Below are positions 26,031 to 35,361 of a stretch of DNA of 64,000 nt, in pieces. Source of the DNA: SZUA-36 sp963801195 (GTDB lineage: Bacteria; Pseudomonadota; Gammaproteobacteria; Xanthomonadales; SZUA-36). The translations under genes and the position numbers were made by a program. The stretch is taken from contig CAWDDX010000003.1 of assembly GCA_963801195.1 (NCBI GenBank), positions 930,001-994,000 on the forward strand, written 5' to 3'. The notes under the pieces are model-generated. The model made no database searches. It was not told the origin of the DNA and was given only the letters and a program-made list of their open reading frames with translations. The first letter of the stretch is position 1, and each line of letters opens with the position of its first letter.

Positions 26031-28586
26031 TCAGCGCCTGCTCTCAAATACCGAGCGTGCGGATGCAATCGACGACAGCACGGCCTGCTTTTCATTCTCG
26101 TCATTGTATTGCGTGTTACTTGAAAGTTGCCCATAAATACGATCTATCCAGCTGATAAAGTAATCTGCATCGACGCTTGAGCGCAGGGGCTGCCCGTCGA
26201 TTTCTATAAATACGGGGTTGGTTGTCGCATAGGGGAAGCGGTCAAAAATGTCAGCGCTGGCGTCATCGTTCCAGGCCCGCAACAGGACCCAACTGCTCGC
26301 ATCGAGTTTCAACTGGCCTGAAAACGTGGCGGAGCGCCGCGACCCATCCGGCTCGATACGCTTTACAACCTTGCCGTTGACAACCACCTCCAGGTGATCG
26401 ACCGGCACGATCGACTGCATGAAGCCATTGAACTCCAGTTCATGCTCGCCCGCCGGCAGGCTCAAATCGCCACCTGCCTGCTTCCCGGCCAGTGTGAAAT
26501 TGAGGATCGGACCGTTGGTGGCCATGCTTTTTCCTGCTTTCAAGCCGGCCAGCCAGCGGTCGCGCCGCCCGGCCAAATCGTTCGTGCCGGGTTCCGCCAT
26601 AACGTAAACCCGGTTCAGGCCTACCGGTCCGCGTAACGAGGCATAGTTGGCCATTGCGTCGGTACCACCGGCTGCGGCAAGACGGAAACCACAATTGAGC
26701 AGGCGGTACCAGACCTGTTGTGTCTCGCGGTAGTCACTGAAGCCACTGACCTCGTAATAATCCACCTTGCCGAGTGCGACATCGACCGGCAACTCATTTG
26801 TCAGCCTGGCATCGTTGACAGGGTCGGGCGCCGCATCATAGGGATGCACGTAACCCACCAGGGCATTTTGAGCATGCGCAAGGTCGGCGACGGTCGCATT
26901 GTCGGGGTACGGGCTGGCCAGGCCGGTGTTGTAGTACGACGAATAACCCGGCAGCAGGACATGATCGTCCAGGCCGAGCAGGCCAAGGTGTCCCCAGAAA
27001 CTGGTGTGAAACTCCTGTGCGTGCTGCAACAAAACCTTTTCATTTGAAGCCGGGTCCGGTGCCGGCGAAAAGTAAGCGATATCCGGGACACGCTGTTCCT
27101 TGTTGACGATGAGGTTGAAGACCACGTCCAGGTCCTCGGCTTCGGCCTGGGCCACGAGGTGTGCAGGCGTGTTGCGATAACTGCCGCCGTAGTTCATGTG
27201 TACGTGCACGTCGCCGCTTTGCCAGGCTTTTGTCCACTCATGCGGAATTGCCAGTGGCGGCGGGGTCAGGGTTTGGGTGATTGACTCACCTTCACTGACC
27301 TTGGCAGTCTGTTCCGTGATGGCATGCTCCAGTCCGCGCCAAACGGTAATCCGCACATCGCCGGCAGGCACGGAGACAGTGCTTTCACCCGGGCTGTGGA
27401 AATAGACCGTTTCCATGCGGGCCTTACTGCGGTCAAACCCGTCGTCTGCATGTATCCAGGCGTCGTCGGGCGCGTAGCTTCGGCCATCGCTGGCCTGCAC
27501 CGAAACCCGTGCAGGAACAGGCGCGCCCGTCACATCGAGGATCCGCAGCTTGAGAGTACCCATCGGCTGCAGGTATTCCCGTTGCTTCGCCTCAAGCGGA
27601 TACTTCTTCCCGCCCGGTATCTCCTGGATCCAAATCTCTGTTGAGCCGGATTCGTTCGTGATGTAGGCGATGCTGCGGCCATCGGGTGACCAGCGTGCAC
27701 CGGTGACATCAAATTCACCGTAGGTCAGCGGTATTGGGTCTCCACCGCCTGCGCTGGTGGTCAACCATAACTGCTGCCATTGGCGGCCTTCATAGGAAGA
27801 CCAGATCACGCGATTGCCGTCTTGTGCCCAGTCGGGTCGCGCCTTCCAGCTTGTTTCCTCCTGGCGAATTGCAATGGCGGGTATGCCGGCGTCGAGATCC
27901 AGCCGCCACAGTCCGCCGGTGCCGTAGGCGTTTTCCGGGTTGCTCACGTAAATCAGTTCGGTTCCATCAGGTGACCAGACGGGGCTTAGCTGGTGATCGT
28001 ACTCACTGTAATAATAGCGCGGCATGGTGCTGCGGCGCTCCGCTATCAGCGGCTCACCGGATAGCTTTCCATTGCCGATAGCGCCGGTGTAAATGCGGAA
28101 CCGGCCATCGCTTTGCGTCGATACCCAGGCGATGCGGGAGCCGTCAGGTGACCAGCGTGGTTCGACGTTGACTGCCCCGCCGGCAGTCAAACCGTTAACC
28201 AGGCCGGTGTCAACGTCGAGTAAATACAACTCTATCGCATCATCAAGGTAGCGGGCAAAGATGATCGAGTGACCATCAGGAGACCAGTCAGGCTGGTAAT
28301 CGTAACCCGGTCCGGCGGTCACCTGGCGGGCTGTTGTCGTGCTGGCATCCTGCACCCAAAGACTTCCCTGCATCGAGTACACCAGGCGCTTGCCGTCCGC
28401 TGACCAGGCCAGCGAAGAGGGTCCGGCAGTCAGCTGCGGCAGGTACATTTCGCGGTAATAATAATTATGCGGCAGTCTGATCTGTTTCAAAACCGTTTCG
28501 CGTTCTGCGTGGACAGTGGCAGGCGAGGTCATTGCAGCCAGACCACAGAGCAGGGTGATGATCAGGTAACGCGGTGTTTTTGACAT
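26031..28586 (-). CDS. Exported PD40 beta-propeller / PHP (CehA/McbA-like) metallohydrolase fusion
   Basis: About 851-residue secreted protein. Signal peptide MSKTPRYLIITLLCGLAAMT up to VHA, then a TolB/PD40-type propeller over roughly residues 30-340 with repeated WSPDG blades (LAWSADGKRLVYS, PDWSPDGHSIIFAR, PRWSPDGSRIAWVS, PVWSPDGTELIYVS, ARWSPDGRSIAYIT). After a linker comes a PHP-type metal centre: GDVHVHMNYGGSYRNTPAHL near residue 460, then YVHPYDAAPDPVND, as in the CehA/McbA family of carbamate and amide hydrolases. The start at 28586 begins the signal peptide; an in-frame ATG 14 codons upstream is less fitting. It opens the minus-strand hydrolase series. Substrate unknown; the propeller may bind a polymer or peptide. 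Confidence 0.88.
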   Translation of the reverse strand: MSKTPRYLIITLLCGLAAMTSPATVHAERETVLKQIRLPHNYYYREMYLPQLTAGPSSLAWSADGKRLVYSMQGSLWVQDASTTTARQVTAGPGYDYQPDWSPDGHSIIFARYLDDAIELYLLDVDTGLVNGLTAGGAVNVEPRWSPDGSRIAWVSTQSDGRFRIYTGAIGNGKLSGEPLIAERRSTMPRYYYSEYDHQLSPVWSPDGTELIYVSNPENAYGTGGLWRLDLDAGIPAIAIRQEETSWKARPDWAQDGNRVIWSSYEGRQWQQLWLTTSAGGGDPIPLTYGEFDVTGARWSPDGRSIAYITNESGSTEIWIQEIPGGKKYPLEAKQREYLQPMGTLKLRILDVTGAPVPARVSVQASDGRSYAPDDAWIHADDGFDRSKARMETVYFHSPGESTVSVPAGDVRITVWRGLEHAITEQTAKVSEGESITQTLTPPPLAIPHEWTKAWQSGDVHVHMNYGGSYRNTPAHLVAQAEAEDLDVVFNLIVNKEQRVPDIAYFSPAPDPASNEKVLLQHAQEFHTSFWGHLGLLGLDDHVLLPGYSSYYNTGLASPYPDNATVADLAHAQNALVGYVHPYDAAPDPVNDARLTNELPVDVALGKVDYYEVSGFSDYRETQQVWYRLLNCGFRLAAAGGTDAMANYASLRGPVGLNRVYVMAEPGTNDLAGRRDRWLAGLKAGKSMATNGPILNFTLAGKQAGGDLSLPAGEHELEFNGFMQSIVPVDHLEVVVNGKVVKRIEPDGSRRSATFSGQLKLDASSWVLLRAWNDDASADIFDRFPYATTNPVFIEIDGQPLRSSVDADYFISWIDRIYGQLSSNTQYNDENEKQAVLSSIASARSVFESRR

Positions 28587-28763
28587 TTGGCAGGCCTTGT
28601 TAAAGCGTAATGACGCATGACTGGCCACCCGACTATTTCATGATGACCCAGTAATATATAATCATAGATAATATCTATTGTTGACTACGTTTATATAACC
28701 CATGAGAATAATACCAAAAAGGCGGTAATTAACAAGCAGCCGTATCATGAATATGGAGCAGAT

Positions 28764-29222
28764 ATGAACGAAATCAGTATCCGCCCTGCGACGATTGAAG
28801 ACGCGGCGCATATTCATAATTTGCTGGGTGAGTTGGAAAAGACCCTGGGTGCGACCTCAAAGGTTAAGCGTACGGTCGATGATCTTAAGCGGTTCGGGTT
28901 TTCGGGAACACCTTGTTTCGAAGCCCTGATTGCATGGCGTGGCGCCGAAGCGGTCGGGCTGGCGCTCTATTTCCGGGAGTTTTCCAGCTGGTTGGGCACA
29001 CCGGGCGTTTACGTTCAGGACCTCTATGTGTGCCCGACCCTGAGGGGTTCCGGCCTGGGTTCGAAGTTGATGCAGTCAGTCTACGACCAAACCCGCAGCT
29101 GGGATGCAGCTTATTGCAAGCTCACGGTCCACTCGGATAACGAACCCGCCCTGGCGTTTTACAGTCAACTGGGATTTCAGGCCGTCGATGACGATTGCGT
29201 TCTATTTCTGACGCTGGAATAA
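28764..29222 (+). CDS. GNAT family N-acetyltransferase
   Basis: 152-residue acetyl-CoA-dependent acetyltransferase. Motif A with the acetyl-CoA pyrophosphate loop is clear: LYVCPTLRGSGLGSKLMQ near residue 88-105 (R/QxxGxG/A as RGSGLG), preceded by the strand EALIAWRGAEAVGLALYF and followed by CKLTVHSDNEPALAFYSQLG, the usual motif B. The closest overall pattern is the diamine or spermidine/thialysine-type GNAT family, but substrate is not certain. It begins behind GGAGC with ATG at 28764, divergent from the PD40-PHP gene across about 180 AT-rich bases, and ends about 215 bases before the TonB-dependent receptor. Confidence 0.9.
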   Translation: MNEISIRPATIEDAAHIHNLLGELEKTLGATSKVKRTVDDLKRFGFSGTPCFEALIAWRGAEAVGLALYFREFSSWLGTPGVYVQDLYVCPTLRGSGLGSKLMQSVYDQTRSWDAAYCKLTVHSDNEPALAFYSQLGFQAVDDDCVLFLTLE

Positions 29223-29438
29223 CCAGGTTCTGCCAAAATGTAAAAAAATAGTTATTTGTTAGTGTACATATTTGTAATTCATGATATTACTAATAGCATT
29301 AGAAGAATTGGGTGTAACCTGAAAATATATAAAACCGCTGGTTTAATGATACCCGGGTCCTTGGGTCAAACTTGATTTACACGAAAATCAGCAAGCAAAA
29401 AACTTGAATCCAGTTTATTAAAATCATAGGGAGTCATC

Positions 29439-31808
29439 ATGCCGAAAACCAACCGAAAACCGTTATCTAGGGCTATTTCCATGGCGCTGTCAGGCTCGGT
29501 AATCACAGCGGCTATCTGTATTCCTGCATACGCTGAGGATTCCTACGAACTCGAGGAAGTTATCGTTACCGCGACAAAGCGGTCGGAAAGTCTGCAGGAT
29601 ATTCCTGTCTCCGTCCAGGTGCTGGGCAATCAGGAGTTGCAGGATCTGCAGGTCAAAGGGTTTGAAGACTACATGATGTACATGCCGACGGTGTCCTACA
29701 CAACGGCAGGGCCGGGCTTTGGTCAGGTGTACATGCGCGGTATCGCAAGTGGTGGCGATGGTGTCCACTCAGGCTCGATGCCCAGTGTTGGCGTCTACCT
29801 GGACGAGCAACCGGTCACGACCATCAACCAGATCCTGGATGTCTACGTTTACGATATCGAACGTATCGAGACTCTCGCTGGACCCCAGGGCACCTTGTAT
29901 GGCCAGGGTAGCCAGGCGGGAACCATCCGTATCATTACCAACAAACCGCAAATTGGTGTCAATGAGAGTGGTTATGACATCGACCTCAATACTGTCCACA
30001 GCGGTGATGTCGGTTATGGTTTTGAAGGTTACACCAACATCCCGATCAGCGACCGGATGGCCATCCGGCTGGTAGGCTGGTACCAGGAGACCGGCGGCTA
30101 CATTGACAATGTACCGGCGCAAATTGAATATGCCGCCAGCGGTATCATCAAAACCAATGATGGCCTGGTGAAAGAAAACGTCAACAATAATACCAAATAT
30201 GGTCTGCGCGCTTTATTGAAAATCGACCTGAATGATAAATGGACGTTGACGCCCGGAATCATGTATCAGAATTCGAAAAGCAATGGCTACTGGGGACAAA
30301 ACACCGCTATAGAACAAGACCTGGCCTCCGTCCGGTTCTTTGACGAATATGCAGATGAAGACTGGTACCAGGCTTCATTGACCCTCGAAGGCAGTATCGG
30401 TGATCTGGATGTTGTGTATGCCGGCGCCTATCTTGATCGAAACCTCGACAGCATGTATGACTACTCGGGTTATGCCGAATACCTGGAAGACCTGTACGCC
30501 TATTACGGTTATTACTGCCTGTACTACAATGCCGACGGTGGTTGCGCCGATCCATCCCAGTACGTCCTCGGTGATGAGAACTTCAATCGCATTAGCCAGG
30601 AGCTTCGTATCAGTTCAGACCAAACCAAGCGTTTTCGCTGGATAGCAGGTATGTTCTATCAACGACAGGAGCACCTGTTTGACCTGCAATGGGTGGTACC
30701 GGATATGAACCCGGCCGATTCCGTGGTTCAGAACGGTACGACGACATGGCAAACCAATCAGGACCGTGTTGACCGTGATACGGCAATATTCGGTGAGGGT
30801 TATTTCGACATTACCAGCGATCTGACCATTATTGGCGGCCTCCGCTGGTTCGAGTACGAAAACTCCTTGTATGGCTTTAATGGATTTCTCAGTCACTGCA
30901 CCGGTTACTACGACGACAATGGCGATTTTGTCCAGGATCCCGATGGCGAACCACAATTCCCATGTTACAAAACCGGGATACTGGATGATGTTTCCAAGGG
31001 TCACGATTTCGCTGTGAAGGGAAGCCTGGAGTACCGTGTCAATCCTGACGCAATGGTCTACCTCACTTATTCACAGGGCTTCCGCGCCGGTGGTGTTAAC
31101 CGCGCCCGGGTGCCTGGTATTCCGAAATACGAACCGGATTGGGTTATTAACTACGAGTTCGGCTGGAAGACGACATTTCTGGATAACCGCCTGCGTTTCA
31201 ACGGTGCCCTTTACATTGATGACTGGGAGGACTTCCAGTATGGTTTCCTCGATTTCAGCGTATCCAACCTGACCATCATTCAGAACGTTGGTAATTCCCG
31301 TACCAAGGGCGTTGAATGGGATCTTACTTACGCCGCCACGGAAGACCTTACGCTGTCTTTGGCCGGCTCCTATAACGATGCCAAGTTGCGGGATAACTTC
31401 TGGCGCGTCGACACGGATCGTCTCGAAGGACAGCCACCAACGGCGCCGAAGGGTACCGCCATGCCATACGTGCCGAAATTACAATTGTCAGCCATTGGCC
31501 GCCTGAATTTCACCGTGGGGGACATGCCCGCGTTTGGTCAGTTAGCCGTATCGTATCAGGATAGCGCCTGGAACAATCTGGATGTGGCAATACGCCAGAA
31601 AATGGATGCTTTTACGCTGGTAAACATGACTGCCGGTATCGACAGGGATAACTGGACGCTGACTTTTTATGCCAATAACCTGTTTGATGCGCGAGGTCAG
31701 GTTGATATCCTTGATCCCGGCTACTTCAGCCCCAGTGGTGTCGACTACAACGAGAATATTGTCCGGCCACGCACCTTTGGGGTCAGGTGGGCGCAGCGGT
31801 TCAGATAG
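29439..31808 (+). CDS. TonB-dependent outer-membrane receptor
   Basis: Outer-membrane active transporter of 789 residues. Signal peptide MPKTNRKPLSRAISMALSGS with a hydrophobic core ending near AYA, then the TonB box region EEVIVTATKRSESLQDIPVS, a plug domain (SVGVYLDEQPVTTINQILDV, then ETLAGPQGTLYGQGSQAGTI) and a beta-barrel in which alternating aromatic residues are common. The C-terminus FGVRWAQRFR is barrel-like although the last residue is Arg instead of Phe. Upstream lies about 215 bases of AT-rich DNA, with AGGGAG placed before the ATG. The pattern fits the large group of receptors that lack siderophore specificity and import glycans, peptides or other ligands; its position beside secreted peptidases and hydrolases suggests uptake of their products. 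A terminator follows. Confidence 0.93.
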   Translation: MPKTNRKPLSRAISMALSGSVITAAICIPAYAEDSYELEEVIVTATKRSESLQDIPVSVQVLGNQELQDLQVKGFEDYMMYMPTVSYTTAGPGFGQVYMRGIASGGDGVHSGSMPSVGVYLDEQPVTTINQILDVYVYDIERIETLAGPQGTLYGQGSQAGTIRIITNKPQIGVNESGYDIDLNTVHSGDVGYGFEGYTNIPISDRMAIRLVGWYQETGGYIDNVPAQIEYAASGIIKTNDGLVKENVNNNTKYGLRALLKIDLNDKWTLTPGIMYQNSKSNGYWGQNTAIEQDLASVRFFDEYADEDWYQASLTLEGSIGDLDVVYAGAYLDRNLDSMYDYSGYAEYLEDLYAYYGYYCLYYNADGGCADPSQYVLGDENFNRISQELRISSDQTKRFRWIAGMFYQRQEHLFDLQWVVPDMNPADSVVQNGTTTWQTNQDRVDRDTAIFGEGYFDITSDLTIIGGLRWFEYENSLYGFNGFLSHCTGYYDDNGDFVQDPDGEPQFPCYKTGILDDVSKGHDFAVKGSLEYRVNPDAMVYLTYSQGFRAGGVNRARVPGIPKYEPDWVINYEFGWKTTFLDNRLRFNGALYIDDWEDFQYGFLDFSVSNLTIIQNVGNSRTKGVEWDLTYAATEDLTLSLAGSYNDAKLRDNFWRVDTDRLEGQPPTAPKGTAMPYVPKLQLSAIGRLNFTVGDMPAFGQLAVSYQDSAWNNLDVAIRQKMDAFTLVNMTAGIDRDNWTLTFYANNLFDARGQVDILDPGYFSPSGVDYNENIVRPRTFGVRWAQRFR

Positions 31809-31831
31809 GGAAAAACGACTAAGATGTTATG

Positions 31832-31862
31832 AAAATGCCCCGCTGGCCGGGGCATTTTTTTT
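31832..31862 (+). terminator. Rho-independent terminator of the TonB-dependent receptor gene
   Basis: AAATGCCCCGCTGGCCGGGGCATTT stem-loop followed by a run of T, about 25 bases after the stop codon. Strong GC stem with a short loop. Confidence 0.9.
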
Positions 31863-32040
31863 ACCTTGAGGCGATCGGGTCAAGGCGGTAGCCCCGCTGA
31901 TACGCCGGCTTTCAGGATACCCATCACCGGGTAAGTATCGTTTGAACGATTTTAGGCGGGTCCGCGCATACGGCTAGCGTATCTTTTATTATATCTGAAC
32001 GCGGTGATCAAAACGGGCCATCGCAGTACCGTGAAGCACC

Positions 32041-33090
32041 TCAGCTGAAGTAATACCTGGCAGTCATGTAGCTGACATATACGAGCAGGAAAGCCGCACC
32101 GATCTGGCGGCTCATGATGGTTTTTCCGGCGATAAAAACCGGTATCAGTGCGATGCTTAAAATGAGCGATGCAAATATGTCGATACTGCCGCCGGCCGGA
32201 ACCTCCAGCGGGTGAATCAGGGCGCTTATGGGCAGCACGAACATTGCATTGAAGATGTTGGAACCGATGACATTACCGACACAGAGGTCGGCATTGCCCT
32301 TTAACGCGGCGTATATGGACGTGACAAGCTCCGGCAGGCTTGTGCCGACGGCCACTACCAACATACCCACGATCACCGTTGGCACGCCCAACTCGGTCGC
32401 CAGGTCTGCGCCGCTGTCAATCGTGAGTTGAGCGCCCACGGCAAGACCGATAATGCCGGCTGCCACCATGATCCAGTTGAATTTTCTCTCGAGATGCGAA
32501 ACGAGATGCAGCTTGTCGATGGTTGTTAGCAGCGGGTCCTGCCGTTGTCTCAGAAAGTCCAATACAGTGATGTAAATAAAAATACCAAAGAGCAACAGCA
32601 TGACGACGGCGTCGGAACGGTCTAAAACCGGCGTCGATGATCGCAGCAATTGATCGAGCGTCATGGCCAGCAGAACCACTGTCGCCAGCAATAACAACGG
32701 CAGTTCGCGGCGAATGATCTTGCCTGCCAGGGCGATGGGGGTTGTGACGGCGGCCGCTCCCAGCACCAGGCCGATATTGGCCAGGTTGGAGCCCGTGATG
32801 TTGCCGAAGGCAATTGCGGTCTCGCCGCGCAGAGCACCCAAGAAGTTGACGACCAGTTCCGGCGCGCTGGTGCCGAAAGCCACCACCGTCATGCCCACCA
32901 CGAGCGGCGGTACACCGTAGCCCTCAGCGAGACCGGATGCGCCACGCACCATGCCAAACCCGCCGGCGAGCAACAGGAACAAGCCAATTATTAACAGCGT
33001 CAGGGTGATAGTTTCGCTCCATTGAATGGTCTCATCGGCATCATAACAAATATTTTCCACGTCCTGCCGCGGACCCCGAAAATTGCTCAC
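32041..33090 (-). CDS. Calcium/sodium exchanger (CaCA family, YrbG-like)
   Basis: Inner-membrane cation exchanger of about 349 residues with the two inverted CaCA alpha repeats: VVAFGTSAPELVVNFLGALR with GNITGSNLANIGLVLGAA near residue 70-110, and VVAVGTSLPELVTSIYAALK with GNVIGSNIFNAMFVLP near 250-290. Ten hydrophobic segments match family topology. The called start is GTG (MSNFRG...); the first 25 residues are polar and unlike the family, which normally begins right at the first helix, so a downstream non-ATG start is possible. It is divergent from mgtE with its presumed start only about 70 bases from the mgtE start, so the two share a promoter region. Both concern divalent cation balance. 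Confidence 0.9.
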   Translation of the reverse strand: MSNFRGPRQDVENICYDADETIQWSETITLTLLIIGLFLLLAGGFGMVRGASGLAEGYGVPPLVVGMTVVAFGTSAPELVVNFLGALRGETAIAFGNITGSNLANIGLVLGAAAVTTPIALAGKIIRRELPLLLLATVVLLAMTLDQLLRSSTPVLDRSDAVVMLLLFGIFIYITVLDFLRQRQDPLLTTIDKLHLVSHLERKFNWIMVAAGIIGLAVGAQLTIDSGADLATELGVPTVIVGMLVVAVGTSLPELVTSIYAALKGNADLCVGNVIGSNIFNAMFVLPISALIHPLEVPAGGSIDIFASLILSIALIPVFIAGKTIMSRQIGAAFLLVYVSYMTARYYFS

Positions 33091-33163
33091 CGTTACTTTC
33101 GCGGTCGGTTATGATGAGTATCGAAGTTCAAGAATCCATGTTCCGTACCTCAAGGTGAAGACA

Positions 33164-34534
33164 ATGCAGGTTAAAGAAAGAAACACCTGGGAAGTTTTGC
33201 GTGATCATCTCGCGCAGGATGATTCAACCGGTCTCAACGAGTACCTCTCTGCCCTGAGCGGTGAGGAAACCCTGCGCGCATTGATGCGCCTGGAGCTTGA
33301 AGAGCAGCAGCAGATACTCGCCAGGCTGACACCCGAGTCGGCGGCCGATGTTTTCGAGTTTATTCCCGACGAGTCGGCGGGCGACCTGCTAGGCGAATTG
33401 AACCCGCGGGTGGCTGCATCTATCGTCAGCGAGATGTCCAGTGACGAACAGGCGGACGTGCTATCCGAGTTGGATGCCGACGACCTCGAAGAAATCCTGC
33501 GGCACATGGACGACGAAGATGTCATCGAAGCACGTCAGTTGATGGCCTACGACGAAGACGTCGCAGGCGGACTGATGATGAAGGAATATTTCAGCTTCCC
33601 GCAAATGTATCGCGCGTCTTCGGTACTCAGGGACCTGGCCGGGCGTGAGGAAGAGTACGAACTGAATCACGTGCTTTACATCTACATTACAGGCCGCCGG
33701 GGTGAGTTGCTGGGGGTCGCACGTATCCGCGACATCATCGTCGCGCCACCGGACGCCCGCCTGGCCGATATCCTTCACCCGGCGGTGTCGGTCAAAGACA
33801 AGACCAAGCTCGATGAGTTGGAAGACTTCTTTGACGAGAACAACATTTCAGCCGTCCCGGTAGTGGATGACAATAACCGCATGCTGGGTGTGGTGCGGCG
33901 ACGGGCAGTTTATGACGCGGTTGCCGAACGCGCCGATGCCGATCACCTCAAGTCACAGGGTATTGTTGGCGGTGAGGAACTGCGCTCCATGCCCACCGCG
34001 ATCCGTTCGCGCCGCCGCTTGTCGTGGCTGTCGGTCAATATCGTTTTGAATCTCATCGCTGCCAGTGTCATCGCCCAGTTCCAGGATGTACTCAGCGCGA
34101 TGATCATCCTGGCAGTCTTTCTTCCGATCGTTTCGGACATGAGTGGTTGTTCGGGTAACCAGGCGGTTGCCGTGAGCATGCGGGAATTGTCGCTGGGCGT
34201 CATCCGCACGTCCGACCTGTTTTACGTTTGGCGCAAGGAGGTGGTGGTCGGAATCATCAACGGTCTCGCGCTGGGTATCCTGATTTCGGCGATCGCCTGG
34301 GTCTGGCAGGGTAATGGCTGGCTCGGTCTGGTGGTGGGTTCGGCGCTGGCCCTTAACACGGTATTGGCCGTTTCGATCGGAGGAACCGTTCCCATTGTTC
34401 TGAAGGCCCTGAAGGTGGACCCGGCAGTTGCTTCCGGCCCCATCCTGACCACGGTAACCGACATGTGCGGGTTTTTCCTGCTGCTCGGTTCCGCATCGCT
34501 GATGTTGCCGTTGCTGACGGGCATCCAGACCTGA
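33164..34534 (+). CDS. mgtE: Magnesium transporter MgtE
   Basis: Gated Mg2+ channel of 456 residues. Cytosolic MgtE N-domain with helical repeats (LARLTPESAADVFEFIPDES, then LLGELNPRVAASIVSEMSSD) over about residues 25-130, a CBS pair over about 135-255 (the RMLGVVRRRAVYDAVAER region closes it), a connecting helix, then five membrane helices from about residue 290. The pore region has SDMSGCSGNQAVAVSMREL and the later TVTDMCGFFLLLGSASLML with the Asp that corresponds to the ion-binding position in Thermus MgtE. In many homologues the first of these reads closer to DTGGNAGSQS; this protein has the SGCSGNQAVAV variant. Start ATG 33164 follows AAGGTGAAG; the longer upstream frame overlaps the exchanger start. 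Confidence 0.93.
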   Translation: MQVKERNTWEVLRDHLAQDDSTGLNEYLSALSGEETLRALMRLELEEQQQILARLTPESAADVFEFIPDESAGDLLGELNPRVAASIVSEMSSDEQADVLSELDADDLEEILRHMDDEDVIEARQLMAYDEDVAGGLMMKEYFSFPQMYRASSVLRDLAGREEEYELNHVLYIYITGRRGELLGVARIRDIIVAPPDARLADILHPAVSVKDKTKLDELEDFFDENNISAVPVVDDNNRMLGVVRRRAVYDAVAERADADHLKSQGIVGGEELRSMPTAIRSRRRLSWLSVNIVLNLIAASVIAQFQDVLSAMIILAVFLPIVSDMSGCSGNQAVAVSMRELSLGVIRTSDLFYVWRKEVVVGIINGLALGILISAIAWVWQGNGWLGLVVGSALALNTVLAVSIGGTVPIVLKALKVDPAVASGPILTTVTDMCGFFLLLGSASLMLPLLTGIQT

Positions 34535-35361
34535 AAAGAGGGCGACTGCAAGGGCTTGCTTGATTGTCAGGGCATTGACCCGGTCGCCCCTCATAGAATC
34601 TGGTCGAGGCAAAACCGCGTCGTACGTCTTTGTGCAAGAATGAACCAGACCGGCATTTCATGATACATTTATTCCGGATGCCGCTCTTGCAATTGTCGCC
34701 AGGCCAAGGTTTTTAATACTGTAGTCGGTGCCAGTTATATACCTGAAGATGCGCATTTACGGTCTCTTCGTTACGGCAATTCCTTACGGGTGCCAGGCTC
34801 GAATTCGAAGTGGTTTTATTATTCTTGGAATTGGACGTATTCAAAATTGAATGCGTATGACAGCTTGTGAGTTCGCTGATCCGATGTTTCAGGGTTTACA
34901 CTGCACTGGGCCGAGGCCTTGAATTTCGCGGTGGCCACCAGTTGTTTGAAACACTCGATTTCCGGTGACTTTAATCGGGTTTCCGTAGAGGAGGTCGAAA
35001 AACTGATGCGTGGGATGCTCCGGGGCGGGTGCAGCGCCAGTTGGCAACTGCTCCCACACACGCCTTTGCAAGGGCTTATAAAAAAACAGACGGCCTTGCG
35101 ACCGTCTGTCCGTAGCCTCATTCGTGAATAAATTCACTTCACAGAAGAAGGGGGTTGAGACTGTGTGAGACTACCCATCAATCATATGTTAAAAGCCTGT
35201 CCAATTAAAGGCATTTGTGAAATACAATCCTGAGTGGAATTTCCAATGCATTCGTCACCGTGTTGTTTCGACCCAACCGTCTGTTCACTTACCCGGTCAT
35301 GATCGAAATACAGCTCAATCGCTTCTGGAGCGCAGTGCGCTCAGTATGTGCCGAGGTTAAT
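34535..35361. other. Gene-poor region between mgtE and the DUF6502 gene
   Basis: About 830 bases without a convincing gene. Several short overlapping frames occur on both strands around 34820-35140, but none has a ribosome-binding site or a family I recognise. The one clear signal is a minus-strand terminator at 35079-35109. GATTTCCGGTGACTTTAATCG and neighbouring text look like ordinary decayed coding DNA; a relic gene cannot be excluded. Confidence 0.5.
35079..35109 (-). terminator. Rho-independent terminator reading minus strand
   Basis: On the minus strand ACAGACGG-8-CCGTCTGT is an 8-bp stem followed by TTTTTTTATA. It lies about 250 bases beyond the stop of the DUF6502 gene and is the likely end of that transcript. 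Confidence 0.75.

Noticed and set aside
34819..35137. Overlapping short frames upstream of the DUF6502 gene
   Set aside because: Competing frames on both strands, no ribosome-binding site and no recognised family.
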